Source of the DNA: Paenibacillus sp.
Lineage (GTDB): Bacteria > Bacillota > Bacilli > Paenibacillales > YIM-B00363
Length of the DNA: 38,900 nt
Reading direction: 5' to 3'
Assembly: GCA_031181325.1 (NCBI GenBank)
Contig: JAPSKX010000027.1
Span: 1-38,900 of the forward strand
Below the pieces are notes generated by a model. It was not told the DNA's origin. It searched no databases and saw nothing but the letters and a program-made list of their open reading frames with translations. The position numbers and the translations under genes were made by a program. Position 1 is the first letter of the stretch. Each line of letters starts with the position of its first letter. Shown piece after piece: positions 9,274 through 19,622 of the stretch.

Positions 9274-9352
9274 AAAAAAGCACCGCCGGACCCTGTGAGT
9301 GAACTGGACCCGAATGAGGGTCTCAGTTCACTGAGAGGTCGCGGCGGTGCTT
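9274..9352 (-). terminator. cysK terminator with branched hairpin
   Basis: On the minus strand, GCACCGCC (9343-9350) pairs with GGCGGTGC (9280-9287) and is followed by six T (9274-9279), 17 nt after the cysK stop. The 55-nt apical part holds a second long hairpin: GTGAACTG/CAGTTCAC with GACCC/GGGTC (9299-9331). An alternative pairing CTCAGT/ACTGAG overlaps it. It is much larger than a usual intrinsic terminator. Confidence 0.85.
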
Positions 9353-9368
9353 CCAGCCGAAATCGATA

Positions 9369-10310
9369 TTATTGGTTTTCTTCGAAGTTGTACAGCGGCG
9401 TGCTGAGGTAGCGCTCGCCGTTGCTCGGCAAGATCGCGACGACGCGCTTGCCCTTGCCCAGCTTCTTCGCTGCTTGCAGCGCCGCGAAGATCGCCGCGCC
9501 GGACGAGATGCCGCCGAGGATGCCTTCTTCCTTCGCCACGCGGCGGGACGTCGCGAACGCGTCGTCGTTTTCCACGGTGATGACTTCGTTATAAATTTCC
9601 GTATTCAGGATCGACGGCACGAAGCCCGCGCCGATCCCTTGAATCTTGTGCGGCCCCGGCTTGCCCCCGGACAATACCGGGGAAGCGGCCGGCTCTACGG
9701 CGACGATGTGAATGCCCGGGAAGTTCTCGCGAAGCACCTCGCCCGCGCCCGTAATCGTCCCGCCCGTACCGATGCCCGCGACGAACGCGTCGAGTTGACC
9801 GTCGTGCGACTTGATCGCTTCGACGATCTCCGGTCCCGTCGTAAGGCGGTGAATCTCCACGTTGTTGATGTTGTTGAACTGCTGGGGCATGAAGTAGCCG
9901 TTCTCCGCCTGAAGCTCTTCCGCGCGCTTGATCGCGCCCTTCATGCCTTCCGGACCCGGCGTCAGCACGAGCTGCGCGCCATACGCGCGAAGCAGATTGC
10001 GACGCTCGATGCTCATCGTCTCCGGCATGACGAGAATCGCCTTGTAGCCCTTCGCCGCGGCGACCATGGCGAGACCGATGCCCGTATTGCCGCTCGTCGG
10101 CTCGACGATCGTGTCGCCCGGCTTGATGCGTCCTTCGCGCTCGGCCGCTTCGATCATGTTGATCGCGATTCGGTCCTTCACGCTCGAACCCGGGTTTTGG
10201 TACTCGAGCTTGACGTAGATTTCCGCGCTATCTTCCGGTACGACTCGGTTCAACTTGACGAGAGGCGTGTCTCCGATCAATTGCGTGATGTTCTGGACTA
10301 ACTTCGCCAT
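9369..10310 (-). CDS. cysK: Cysteine synthase A (O-acetylserine sulfhydrylase)
   Basis: PLP enzyme that makes cysteine from O-acetylserine and sulfide. The 313-aa protein shows [13 protein letters not shown] at the start, the PLP lysine in [14 protein letters not shown] (Lys45), the substrate loop [14 protein letters not shown] and the phosphate-binding [16 protein letters not shown] use ATG 10308-10310 (MAKLVQN); an AAGGAGG lies 12 nt upstream, slightly far, but the extra upstream residues are not family-like. It has its own inverted-repeat promoter region and a strong terminator, so it is probably monocistronic. In B. subtilis CysK also acts with the CymR repressor. Confidence 0.96.
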   Translation of the reverse strand: MAKLVQNITQLIGDTPLVKLNRVVPEDSAEIYVKLEYQNPGSSVKDRIAINMIEAAEREGRIKPGDTIVEPTSGNTGIGLAMVAAAKGYKAILVMPETMSIERRNLLRAYGAQLVLTPGPEGMKGAIKRAEELQAENGYFMPQQFNNINNVEIHRLTTGPEIVEAIKSHDGQLDAFVAGIGTGGTITGAGEVLRENFPGIHIVAVEPAASPVLSGGKPGPHKIQGIGAGFVPSILNTEIYNEVITVENDDAFATSRRVAKEEGILGGISSGAAIFAALQAAKKLGKGKRVVAILPSNGERYLSTPLYNFEENQ

Positions 10311-10366
10311 AATAGTATGAATCCTCCTTAGATCCGACCCGCCCGACAACGGTGAGAAGGATAATC

Positions 10367-10383
10367 CCGAGTAATTAGGTCGG
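10367..10383. promoter_or_regulatory. Inverted repeat upstream of cysK, possible CymR-type operator
   Basis: CCGA-N9-TCGG (gtaattagg between the arms), 57 bp upstream of the cysK ATG and just past the yacD stop. Rrf2-family CymR controls cysteine genes in Bacillales through AT-centred dyads, so this is a plausible site; assignment is inference. I see no convincing -35/-10 pair around it. Confidence 0.35.
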
Positions 10384-10402
10384 TTTTGTTGATTTCATCT
10401 TA

Positions 10403-11389
10403 TCAATCGCCATCCAGAAAGTCAACAGCATTATACTTCTTGAGCAGCATGGCTTCGACGTCGAACAGCGACGGCGCCTGGGCTAACGCAAGCTCTCGCC
10501 GCAGCTCTTCCTTCACGTTGGAATCGTCGAGCGGATCGATCGTTCGGCGCCCGAGCAACGTTACGATCAGCCACCTATCGTCGGAAGGAAGCGGCGGGCT
10601 GACGTCGCCGACCTCCATCCCGGCGAGCGCCTCCGCTACGACATCGGGAATGAACGGGTCGTCCTCGGCGACCCAACCGGAATCGCCGCCCGCGGACGCC
10701 GTCGTCTCGTCCAGCGAGATGTCCTTCGCGAGCAGGTCGAATGCGACCCCTTCGCCCAACTGCTTCAACACGAGGTTCGCCCGTTCCTTGCTGTCGACGG
10801 CGATCTGCGCGTAACGAATATCCCGCAGCAACGCGAATTCATCGGGATGCGCCTCGATATACGCTTCTACGTCCGCTTCGGTCACCTGGACGCCGGCCGT
10901 CGCAACGCCTTCCAGCATAAGCCGATACAAAGCATCGTCCCGGAGCGCTTGTTCGGAGAGGCCCAGCTGTTCTTCCATCACGCGATAAAATTGTTGCTCG
11001 CTCTCGTACCCGACTTGCATGCGGTTCAGTTCTTCGTCGATGTCGGCCCGAGTGACGTTGATGCCCAGCGCCTGCGCCTCCAGCCGAACGACGGTTTCCT
11101 TCAGCCATCGCCGGACGTATTCGGCGCCGAACGATTCCCTCAGCTCTTGCAGAAACTCGTCCTCGCGGAGCGTTACCCCGCCGGCTTGCGCGATCTTGCG
11201 GGACTCCTCCTCCGACTCCGAGCCCGTCCCGTTCTCGCCGCTCGGATCGTCCTGCGACGGACGTTCGACGGCCGAAGGCGGCACGGCTTCGCCGCTATCG
11301 CGGTGCGCATTCGCGAGAAGCAGCGCCAGCGCGGCCGAGAGCGCGGTTAGAGCGCCGCACAAACCCCATAACCATTTTTCTCTCGACAT
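10403..11389 (-). CDS. yacD: Membrane-anchored parvulin-type peptidyl-prolyl isomerase (YacD-like)
   Basis: A 328-aa protein with one N-terminal membrane segment (about residues 5-26, WLWGLCGALTALSAALALLL) and no lipobox Cys after it, then a SurA/PrsA-like N-terminal helical domain (about 70-190) and a parvulin rotamase domain (about 195-290; IRYAQIAV, SAGGDSGWV, VGDVSPPLPSDDRWLIVTLL). It likely acts outside the membrane in protein folding. It follows hslO by 16 nt and precedes cysK, the position of B. subtilis yacD. Substrates are unknown. Confidence 0.85.
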   Translation of the reverse strand: MSREKWLWGLCGALTALSAALALLLANAHRDSGEAVPPSAVERPSQDDPSGENGTGSESEEESRKIAQAGGVTLREDEFLQELRESFGAEYVRRWLKETVVRLEAQALGINVTRADIDEELNRMQVGYESEQQFYRVMEEQLGLSEQALRDDALYRLMLEGVATAGVQVTEADVEAYIEAHPDEFALLRDIRYAQIAVDSKERANLVLKQLGEGVAFDLLAKDISLDETTASAGGDSGWVAEDDPFIPDVVAEALAGMEVGDVSPPLPSDDRWLIVTLLGRRTIDPLDDSNVKEELRRELALAQAPSLFDVEAMLLKKYNAVDFLDGD

Positions 11390-11405
11390 CGCTCTCCCAC
11401 CGATT

Positions 11406-12284
11406 CTATTTTGCGTCCAGTCGTTCCCTCAGCGTCGTCAGCTCCGGACGGTCGAAGCCGTACTTCTCGTTGCAGAAATGGCACACCACCTCGGCGTTGC
11501 CTTCTCCTTCGATAATGGCGTCCAGCTCCTCCTTGCCGAGCGAGACGAGCGTATTTTCCACGCGCTCTCTCGAGCAGAAGCATTGGAAGCGAAGCTCCAT
11601 GCGCTCCACCGAGGAGATGTCGTCGACGAGCTCCTTCATCATATCCTCCGGCGTCAGCCCGCGTTCCAGCATGGAGGTCACCGGCGGAATGCTCGCGAGT
11701 CGCTTCTCCAGTCCTCCGATTTCCTCGTCGGACAGCCCCGGCAGCAGCTGCAGGATAAGGCCGCCGGCCGTCTTCACCGAATAATCGGTATCGACCAGAA
11801 CGCCGAGCGACACGGCGGACGGGGTTTGCTCCGACTTCGCGAAGTAATACGTGAAGTCCTCGGCCAGCTCTCCCGACACGATCGGCACGCCGCCCCGATA
11901 CGGCTCGCGAAGACCCAGATCCTTAATGACGTAAATAAACCCTTCCGTGCCGACGACGCCGGCGACATCCAACTTCCCTAGACTGTTGCTCGGCAGATGG
12001 GCTTGCGGATGGTCCGCGTAAGCGCGCACTTCCCCCTTAGCGTTCGCGTCCGCGACGATCTGGCCGATCGGGCCGTTGCCCTTCACTTGGATCTTGACCT
12101 TCTCTTCGCCCTTCAGCATCGCGCCCATCATCGCCGCCGCCGTCGCCGTACGCCCTACCGCAGCCGTCGACGTCGGGAACATATCGTGGCGCCGTCGAAT
12201 CTCTTCGACGAGCGCGGTCGTTCGCGCGGCGAACAAACGCACTTTCCCTTGCAATCCGGTCGCCCGCACTAAGTAATCGTTCAA
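11406..12284 (-). CDS. hslO: Redox-regulated chaperone Hsp33
   Basis: Holdase activated by oxidative unfolding and zinc release. The 292-aa protein has the Hsp33 N-terminal fold (MNDYLVRATGLQGKVRLFAA, RTATAAAMMGAML) and the C-terminal zinc switch with its four cysteines, FQCFCSRER and VVCHFCNEKYG (CxC and CxxC). The start is TTG at 12282-12284 with AAGGAGAG upstream. It lies 40 nt after coaX in the nad-coaX-hslO-yacD run; coaX-hslO-yacD is also the B. subtilis order. Confidence 0.96.
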   Translation of the reverse strand: MNDYLVRATGLQGKVRLFAARTTALVEEIRRRHDMFPTSTAAVGRTATAAAMMGAMLKGEEKVKIQVKGNGPIGQIVADANAKGEVRAYADHPQAHLPSNSLGKLDVAGVVGTEGFIYVIKDLGLREPYRGGVPIVSGELAEDFTYYFAKSEQTPSAVSLGVLVDTDYSVKTAGGLILQLLPGLSDEEIGGLEKRLASIPPVTSMLERGLTPEDMMKELVDDISSVERMELRFQCFCSRERVENTLVSLGKEELDAIIEGEGNAEVVCHFCNEKYGFDRPELTTLRERLDAK

Positions 12285-12324
12285 GCCCTATTCTCTCCTT
12301 CCGCCCTCGGGCGCGCCGGTCGCC

Positions 12325-13095
12325 TCACTTGGCGCGATTGCGCTCATAGATCAGGCGCAATCCTTCCAGCGTTAATAACGGGTCGATCGTCTCGATCGTC
12401 TTCGACTCCCCGGCGATCAATTCGGCTAAGCCCCCCGTCGCGACGACGCGGGGCGACGTTCCGAACTCCTCGCGGATGCGCCCGACGATACCGTCCACTT
12501 GACCGGCGAAGCCGAAAATAATCCCGGATTGCATCGACGATACGGTCGTGCGCCCCACCGTGCTTCGCGGCCGCGCCAGCTCGATGCGCGGCAGCTTGGC
12601 CGCGCGGCTGTACAGCGCCTCCGTCGAGATGCCGATGCCGGGCGCGATGGCGCCTCCGATGTAATCGCCCTTTTCATCAATATAACAAAAGGTGGTCGCC
12701 GTTCCAAAATCGACGACGATCAGCGGACCTCCGTATCGCTGGATGCCCGCTACGGCGTTCACGATTCGGTCCGCTCCGACCTCTCTGGGATTTTCATAAC
12801 GGATGTTGAGGCCCGTCTTAATGCCGGGACCGACGAACGAAGGCGCCCGGCGTACGTATTTCCGGCACATCTGATCGAGCGTCGCGTTGACCGGCGGTAC
12901 GACCGAGGAAATCATGATGCCTTCCACCTCGTCGATGCGAACGCCGGCATGCTGGAACAAGCTGCACACGAGTATGCCGTATTCGTCCGCGGTGGACGAC
13001 CGGTTCGTCGCCACCCGCCAATGATGACGCAGCGTCTCGCGCTCATACAGCCCCAAGACGATATTCGTATTGCCGACGTCGACGACGAGAATCAT
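12325..13095 (-). CDS. coaX: Type III pantothenate kinase
   Basis: Catalyses the first step of CoA synthesis, ATP-dependent phosphorylation of pantothenate. The 256-aa protein has the ASKHA-fold motifs of Coa[13 protein letters not shown] at residues 5-16, the pantothenate-site segment [16 protein letters not shown] and the phosphate-2 loop [15 protein letters not shown], followed by GGAIAPGI. Type III enzymes are typically K+-dependent and not feedback-inhibited by CoA (family knowledge). Its ATG overlaps the nadC stop (ATGA). Confidence 0.96.
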   Translation of the reverse strand: MILVVDVGNTNIVLGLYERETLRHHWRVATNRSSTADEYGILVCSLFQHAGVRIDEVEGIMISSVVPPVNATLDQMCRKYVRRAPSFVGPGIKTGLNIRYENPREVGADRIVNAVAGIQRYGGPLIVVDFGTATTFCYIDEKGDYIGGAIAPGIGISTEALYSRAAKLPRIELARPRSTVGRTTVSSMQSGIIFGFAGQVDGIVGRIREEFGTSPRVVATGGLAELIAGESKTIETIDPLLTLEGLRLIYERNRAK

Positions 13096-13985
13096 CCCAG
13101 GGCGCCCTTCTTCCCGCCGAGGTCCAGCGAGATGTCGAGCGACTTCGCGGAATGCGTTAGTCCGCCGACGGAGATCACGTCGACGCCGGTTTCCGCGATC
13201 CGGCGAACGGTCGTCAGGTTGACGCCGCCGGACGCCTCGACGACGGTTCGCGGCGAAGCGCGGCGAATGCGCGCGACCGCCTCGGTCATTCTCGCGGGCT
13301 CCATATTATCGAGCATGATGATGTCCGCGCCGGATTCGATCGCCTCTTCGACTTGCTCCAACGTCTCCACCTCGACCTCGACCCGCATCGTGTGCGGCAC
13401 CGCCGCGCGGGAGCGAGCGACGGCTTCCTTCACGCCGCCGGCCGCCTTGATATGATTGTCCTTCAACAGCACGGCGTCGTATAAACCGAAGCGATGATTA
13501 TGTCCGCCGCCGACCCGCACCGCATATTTCTCCAGCAGGCGAAGCCCGGGCGTCGTCTTGCGCGTATCGACGATACGCGGCGCAGGCTCTACGCCTTCGA
13601 TCGCCGCGAGATACGACCGCGTCGTCGTCGCGATGCCGGACAGCCGCTGCAGCAGATTGAGCGCAAGCCGCTCGCCGGTCAGAATCGAGAGCGTGCTCCC
13701 CTCCAGCTCGAACAGTACGTCGCCGACCGCGATCGGCGCGCCTTCCGTCGCGAGCCGCTTCACGACGAGCGCGGGATCCACTTCCGCGAATACCGCCTCC
13801 GCAACGGGAAGGCCCGCGACGACGCCGGCTTCTTTCGCGTGAATGACCGCCCGGCTCGCATGCCCCTCCGGCAATATCGAACGACTCGTCACATCCCCCG
13901 GTCCGACGTCCTCGCGAAGCCACCCTTTGATTTGTTCCCCGACGACCGATAAGTCCAGCGTTATCGAATTGGAATCAACCGCCAT
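13092..13985 (-). CDS. nadC: Nicotinate-nucleotide pyrophosphorylase (carboxylating)
   Basis: Quinolinate phosphoribosyltransferase: converts quinolinate and PRPP to nicotinate mononucleotide. The 297-aa protein begins with the [19 protein letters not shown] domain and carries [39 protein letters not shown] and the C-terminal [23 protein letters not shown] phosphate-binding strand-loop (quoted in part: [12 protein letters not shown]). GGAGGAGAG precedes the ATG. Its start overlaps the end of nadB by 11 nt, so nadB-nadC-coaX are tightly coupled. Confidence 0.96.
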   Translation of the reverse strand: MAVDSNSITLDLSVVGEQIKGWLREDVGPGDVTSRSILPEGHASRAVIHAKEAGVVAGLPVAEAVFAEVDPALVVKRLATEGAPIAVGDVLFELEGSTLSILTGERLALNLLQRLSGIATTTRSYLAAIEGVEPAPRIVDTRKTTPGLRLLEKYAVRVGGGHNHRFGLYDAVLLKDNHIKAAGGVKEAVARSRAAVPHTMRVEVEVETLEQVEEAIESGADIIMLDNMEPARMTEAVARIRRASPRTVVEASGGVNLTTVRRIAETGVDVISVGGLTHSAKSLDISLDLGGKKGALG

Positions 13986-15597
13986 GCTGCAAACTCTCCT
14001 CCGCTACTCCGAAATCCCGATGGTGGACGATATGCTTCTTCCACACGATATCGTCCCGCTCGGGGAAATCCTCTCGATAATGCGCGCCGCGGCTCTCCTC
14101 CCGCCGAAGAGCGGCGAGCACCGTCAGCAGCGCCAGCGTCAACAAATTCGCGTATTCGTATTGCTCCCGGCCGGTGAGCTTCGTCATGAACCAAGACGAT
14201 TGCTTGCGCAGCTCCTCGAGCCCCTTCTTCAGCCCCTTCTCGTTCCGCACGAGCCCCGCGTACCGAAGCATCAGCTTCTGCAGCTTCAGCCGCCGTTCGA
14301 TGACGGGCTGCGTCGACGGCTCCGTTCGGCCGAGCACGACGTGGAACTGCGGCTCGCGTTGCAGCGGCGGCAGCGCGCGAATGCGCTCCACGATGCGCCG
14401 CCCGAACACGATCGCCTCCGACAGCGAATTGCTCGCCAGCCGGTTCGCGCCGTGCACGCCGGTGGACGATACCTCGCCGCAGGCGAACAGCCGTTTGACG
14501 TTCGTCTCGCCGTGGAGATCCGTCTTCACGCCGCCCATCATATAATGAGCCGCAGGCGCAACGGGAATCCAGTCGCTGGACAAGTCCAACCCGTACCGCA
14601 AGCAGAATTCATAGATCGTCGGAAACCGAGCCTTCACCACGTCTTGCGACTCGTGCGTCAGATCGAGATAGACGAACGTCGACTTCGTCTTGTCGATCTC
14701 GCTGACGATCGCTCGCGCCACGACGTCGCGCGGGGCGAGCTCGAGCTGCGGATGATAGTGCTCCATGAACCGCTCGCCGCGGATGTTCCGCAGCACGGCC
14801 CCTTCGCCGCGCACCGCTTCCGAGATGAGGAATCGGGGCGCCCCCGGATACGTGAGCGCCGTCGGGTGGAATTGGACGAATTCCACGTCCTGTATGTAAG
14901 CCCCTGCGCGGAACGCCATCGCGATGCCGTCGCCGGTGGCGATCTCCGGGTTCGTCGTATACCGGTATAACTGGCCGGCGCCTCCGGTGCACAGCACCGT
15001 CGCCTTGGCCGTGACGAACGTCCGCTCCCCGCCCGGCCGCTCCACGACGACGCCGCAGCATTCGCCCTCCTCGGTCGCGAGGTCCAAGCAGAAGTGGTCG
15101 TCCCAGACCGTGATCCGCTCGTTCCGCCGCGTCTCCGCTGCGAGGGCGCGGACGATTTCCGCGCCCGTGGCGTCGCCCTGCGCATGAAGAATGCGGCGCT
15201 GGCTATGCGCCCCTTCCATCGTCAGCGCGTATTCGCCGCCGTCCTCCCGGTCGAACTGCGTGCCGAACCGGATGAGCTCTTGGACGCCGTCGGGACCCTC
15301 GTGCACGAGAACGTCCACGGCGTCCGCCGTACAGAGGCCCGCGCCCGCGATCAACGTATCCTGGCGATGATACAGCGGCGAGTCCTCGTCCGAGATGACC
15401 GCCGCGATGCCGCCTTGCGCATACCGCGTATTGCTCTCGAGCAGCGACTTCTTCGCGATCATCATCACGCGTTGCCCCGCGTCCGCCGCCTTCAAAGCGG
15501 TGTATAAACCGGCAATCCCCGAGCCGATGACGATGACGTCCGTCTCGACTCGGGGCAAGGCCGCGATATCTATATCGATTAGGGATCTAGGGATCAT
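13975..15597 (-). CDS. nadB: L-aspartate oxidase
   Basis: FAD enzyme oxidising L-aspartate to iminoaspartate, the substrate of NadA. The 540-aa protein has the dinucleotide-binding VIVIGSGIAGLYTALKAA (about residue 22), the SNTRYAQGGIAAV segment and the active-site HPTALTYPG and MGGVKTDLHGETNVKRL / ACGEVSSTGVHGANRLASNS motifs shared with fumarate reductases. ATG 15595-15597 is chosen because upstream codons, although open, have no homologous content; the ribosome site (AGGA) is modest. It lies 68 nt after nadA. Confidence 0.95.
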   Translation of the reverse strand: MIPRSLIDIDIAALPRVETDVIVIGSGIAGLYTALKAADAGQRVMMIAKKSLLESNTRYAQGGIAAVISDEDSPLYHRQDTLIAGAGLCTADAVDVLVHEGPDGVQELIRFGTQFDREDGGEYALTMEGAHSQRRILHAQGDATGAEIVRALAAETRRNERITVWDDHFCLDLATEEGECCGVVVERPGGERTFVTAKATVLCTGGAGQLYRYTTNPEIATGDGIAMAFRAGAYIQDVEFVQFHPTALTYPGAPRFLISEAVRGEGAVLRNIRGERFMEHYHPQLELAPRDVVARAIVSEIDKTKSTFVYLDLTHESQDVVKARFPTIYEFCLRYGLDLSSDWIPVAPAAHYMMGGVKTDLHGETNVKRLFACGEVSSTGVHGANRLASNSLSEAIVFGRRIVERIRALPPLQREPQFHVVLGRTEPSTQPVIERRLKLQKLMLRYAGLVRNEKGLKKGLEELRKQSSWFMTKLTGREQYEYANLLTLALLTVLAALRREESRGAHYREDFPERDDIVWKKHIVHHRDFGVAEESLQHGG

Positions 15598-15665
15598 AGG
15601 AGTATCCTGCCTTCCTACGCTTCCGGGCGGAGACGGTAACCGCCGTTCGCCCGGCACGCGGCATG

Positions 15666-16619
15666 TTACTTCACTTGCAGCATCCGCTCGAGCGACTGTC
15701 TCGCCCGTTCGGCGACGTCCTCGGGCACGCGGATTTCCGGCTGCATCGTCTCGAGGCAGCGGACCAGCTTCTTCAGGTTGTTTACCTTCATGTTCGGGCA
15801 GACCAAATATTTCGAAGCGAAGTGGAACGTCTTGTTCGGGCTGTCCTTGCGCAGCTGATACCCCGTCCCGTCCTCCGTGCCGACGATGAATTCCTGATGC
15901 TCCGACTTCTTGCAGTAGTCGATGATCGCCGTCGTGCTGCCGACGAAGTCGGCCATCTTCACGACCTCCGGGCGGCATTCCGGGTGGACGACGAACAAGG
16001 CGTTCGGGTATTGCTGGCGCATCTCCACGACGTCCTTGACCGTCAGCATGTCATGCGTGTTGCAGTACCCTTCCCAGATGATCATCTTCTTGTCGGTGAA
16101 CTTGGAAACATAGTCGCCCAAGTTCTTATCCGGCACCCAGATGATTTCGTCCGAGTCGACCGATTGAATGACCTTCACCGCGTTCGCGGACGTACAGACG
16201 ATGTCGGTTTCGGCTTTAATCTCCGCCGAGGAGTTAATATACGTAACGACCTTCGCGTTCGGATGCTTGCGCTTCAGCTCCCGCAGCCCTTCCACGTTCA
16301 CCATGTCCGCCATCGGGCAGCCCGCCCGTTCGTCGGGAATGATGACGGTCTTGTTCGGGGCGAGAATCTTGGCGCTTTCGCCCATGAAATGAACGCCGCA
16401 AAACACGATCGTATCGGCGTCCGTCTCCGCCGCCTTCTGCGCGAGCAGGAACGAATCCCCGCGGAAATCGGCCACCTCTTGAATTTCGTCGCGTTGATAA
16501 TAATGAGCAAGAATGATGGCATTGCGTTCTTTCTTCAGCTGCGCAAGCCGTTCGCGAAGCTCTCGGTTTTGCTCTTGTTTGCGTTCCAGCGCCAATGCTT
16601 CCATGGTAGGTGCGCCCAT
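15666..16619 (-). CDS. nadA: Quinolinate synthase
   Basis: [4Fe-4S] enzyme that condenses iminoaspartate with dihydroxyacetone phosphate to quinolinate. The 317-aa protein has IILAHYYQRDEIQEVADF near the start and three candidate cluster cysteines in VFCGVHFM (about Cys74), VVHPECRPEV and LVCPNMK. I choose ATG 16617-16619 (MGAPTMEALA) with AAGGAG 8 nt upstream; the longer open frame would begin inside the promoter. It is the first gene of nadA-nadB-nadC-coaX-hslO-yacD. No nicotinate-repressor gene (nadR/niaR) is nearby. Confidence 0.95.
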   Translation of the reverse strand: MGAPTMEALALERKQEQNRELRERLAQLKKERNAIILAHYYQRDEIQEVADFRGDSFLLAQKAAETDADTIVFCGVHFMGESAKILAPNKTVIIPDERAGCPMADMVNVEGLRELKRKHPNAKVVTYINSSAEIKAETDIVCTSANAVKVIQSVDSDEIIWVPDKNLGDYVSKFTDKKMIIWEGYCNTHDMLTVKDVVEMRQQYPNALFVVHPECRPEVVKMADFVGSTTAIIDYCKKSEHQEFIVGTEDGTGYQLRKDSPNKTFHFASKYLVCPNMKVNNLKKLVRCLETMQPEIRVPEDVAERARQSLERMLQVK

Positions 16620-16719
16620 CCGACCCACTCCTTCTCCGCCTGGTTCGAATCCCCCTCCGCCAAGGGATGGGGACCCTATGCTATATGAGTAGTTTGTGAA
16701 AAAAAGTACGATTATATGA

Positions 16720-16748
16720 AGAATACATAAACTTTCCGGGAGTGTCAA
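16720..16748 (-). promoter_or_regulatory. Sigma-A promoter of the nadA operon
   Basis: The minus strand has a perfect -35 TTGACA (16743-16748), a 17-bp spacer and -10 TATTCT (16720-16725). Transcription would begin near 16713, leaving a leader of about 94 nt before nadA. Confidence 0.85.
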
Positions 16749-16814
16749 TTGCGGAAAAGGCCTGAAAAAGCGGAAAAATCCTTACCTGTCGAACCTATTC
16801 TGACGGCGTCCTCC

Positions 16815-16919
16815 GAGTTCGAGCGTATGCATCACGCGAGCAGGAGACGGCGTGGGTCATACGCTCCGCTTGCTCCGTTCCCGTGCGTTGTCTGATTAAA
16901 TCGTTACATGGTAACAACA
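16815..16919. repeat. Dispersed inverted-repeat element, copy A
   Basis: Arms GAGCGTATG (16821-16829) and CATACGCTC (16858-16866) form a perfect 9-bp inverted repeat, with an inner CACGC/GCGTG pairing. The core ends with CGCTCCGCTTGCTCC, identical in copy B at 35788-35802. Further conserved blocks (TGATTA, GGTAACAA) extend to 16919. It lies immediately after the ftsH terminator. Confidence 0.75.
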
Positions 16920-16923
16920 CACG

Positions 16924-16955
16924 AAAAAAAGACGCCGCATTGTGCTCGCGGCGTC
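16924..16955 (-). terminator. ftsH intrinsic terminator
   Basis: On the minus strand, GACGCCGC (16948-16955) pairs with GCGGCGTC (16931-16938) around a 9-nt loop and is followed by seven T (16924-16930). It starts 9 nt after the ftsH stop. Confidence 0.92.
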
Positions 16956-16964
16956 TCCCATACG

Positions 16965-18908
<1,944 letters not shown>

Positions 18909-18935
18909 TCCCTACCTCCTCTCAGGCGTGAATAT

Positions 18936-18968
18936 ATTGTATCATAGCGGAATCCCGCATCACAACAA
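18936..18968 (-). promoter_or_regulatory. Candidate sigma-A promoter of ftsH
   Basis: Two overlapping readings exist on the minus strand: -35 TTGTGA (18960-18965) with -10 TACAAT (18936-18941), 18-bp spacer, or -35 TTGTTG (18963-18968) with -10 TATGAT (18941-18946), 16-bp spacer. Either starts about 20-25 nt before ftsH. Confidence 0.6.
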
Positions 18969-18984
18969 AGCTCGGCCTCCGCGC

Positions 18985-19000
18985 GGGTCGCGCGCGACCC
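18985..19000. terminator. GC-rich palindrome after hpt
   Basis: Perfect 16-bp palindrome GGGTCGCGCGCGACCC, 4 nt past the hpt stop. It could form a 6-bp hairpin with a CGCG loop. No U-run follows directly, so it is at best a weak terminator, and hpt-ftsH readthrough is likely. Confidence 0.35.
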
Positions 19001-19004
19001 CCGA

Positions 19005-19550
19005 TTACGCATGTCCGGAGTATACTTCCGGCTTCAATACCCCCACGTACGGAAGGTTTCGGTATTTCTCCGCATAGTCCAAGCCGTAGCCGACGATGAA
19101 CGCGTCGGGAATCAAGAAGCCCTTATAGTCCGCCTCCAACCCGACCGTGCGATGATGCGGCTTGTCGAACATCGTGACGACCTTGACCGAATGCGCGTTC
19201 CGGCGCTCCAGCACGTCGATCAGGTACGATAACGTCAATCCGCTGTCGATGATATCCTCTACGATCAAGATGTCCCGGCCTTCCACCGGAGCGTCCAAAT
19301 CCTTGACGATCTTGACGACGCCCGACGATTTCGTCGCGTTGCCGTACGAGGAGACGGCCATAAAGTCGATATCGAGCTTCAGGTCGATCCTCTTCACCAA
19401 GTCGGAGACGAAGATGAACGCGCCCTTCAGAACGCAGAGGATCAGAGGTTGCTTCCCCGCGTAATCCGCAGTGATCTGGCGGCCCAGCTCGGCCACCTTC
19501 TCCTGAATTTCCTGTTCCGTGAATAACACTTCTTGAATGTCGCTTTGCAC
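19005..19550 (-). CDS. hpt: Hypoxanthine-guanine phosphoribosyltransferase
   Basis: Purine salvage enzyme forming IMP/GMP from hypoxanthine/guanine and PRPP. The 181-aa protein shows the PPi loop [14 protein letters not shown], the PRPP-binding [17 protein letters not shown] (the acidic pair EDIIDSG) and the base-contacting [18 protein letters not shown] near the C terminus. The start is GTG 19548-19550 with GGAGG 6 nt upstream. The tilS-hpt-ftsH order is conserved across Bacillales. Confidence 0.96.
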   Translation of the reverse strand: MQSDIQEVLFTEQEIQEKVAELGRQITADYAGKQPLILCVLKGAFIFVSDLVKRIDLKLDIDFMAVSSYGNATKSSGVVKIVKDLDAPVEGRDILIVEDIIDSGLTLSYLIDVLERRNAHSVKVVTMFDKPHHRTVGLEADYKGFLIPDAFIVGYGLDYAEKYRNLPYVGVLKPEVYSGHA

Positions 19551-19622
19551 GTTCGTCCTCCCGTCGGCATTAGACCATGGTAGTATAAATATCGTATGTA
19601 AGTGCTGGATAAACCATAACCG

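Larger units (their letters stand above)
16620..16964. other. nadA-ftsH intergenic region
   Basis: This 345-nt gap contains, from right to left, the ftsH terminator, copy A of a dispersed inverted-repeat element, the nadA sigma-A promoter and the nadA leader. A short reading frame across copy A exists, but I see no coding evidence for it. Confidence 0.7.

Noticed and set aside
15598-15978. Upstream extension of the nadB frame
   Set aside because: It overlaps the 3' half of nadA in another frame and lacks homology to aspartate oxidase.
16642-16662. GGTTCGAATC followed by CCCCTCCGCCA in the nadA leader looks like the 3' end of a serine tRNA
   Set aside because: The distance from T-loop to CCA is 4 nt too short, the T-stem does not pair, and the upstream bases are nadA coding sequence, so no tRNA can form; it could be an attachment relic, but nothing else supports that.
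16795-16855. Short minus-strand frame MTHAVSCSRDAYARTRRTPSE with a GGAGC before the ATG
   Set aside because: It lies within copy A of the repeat; the aligned copies B and C do not keep the frame or the ATG, so coding is unlikely.
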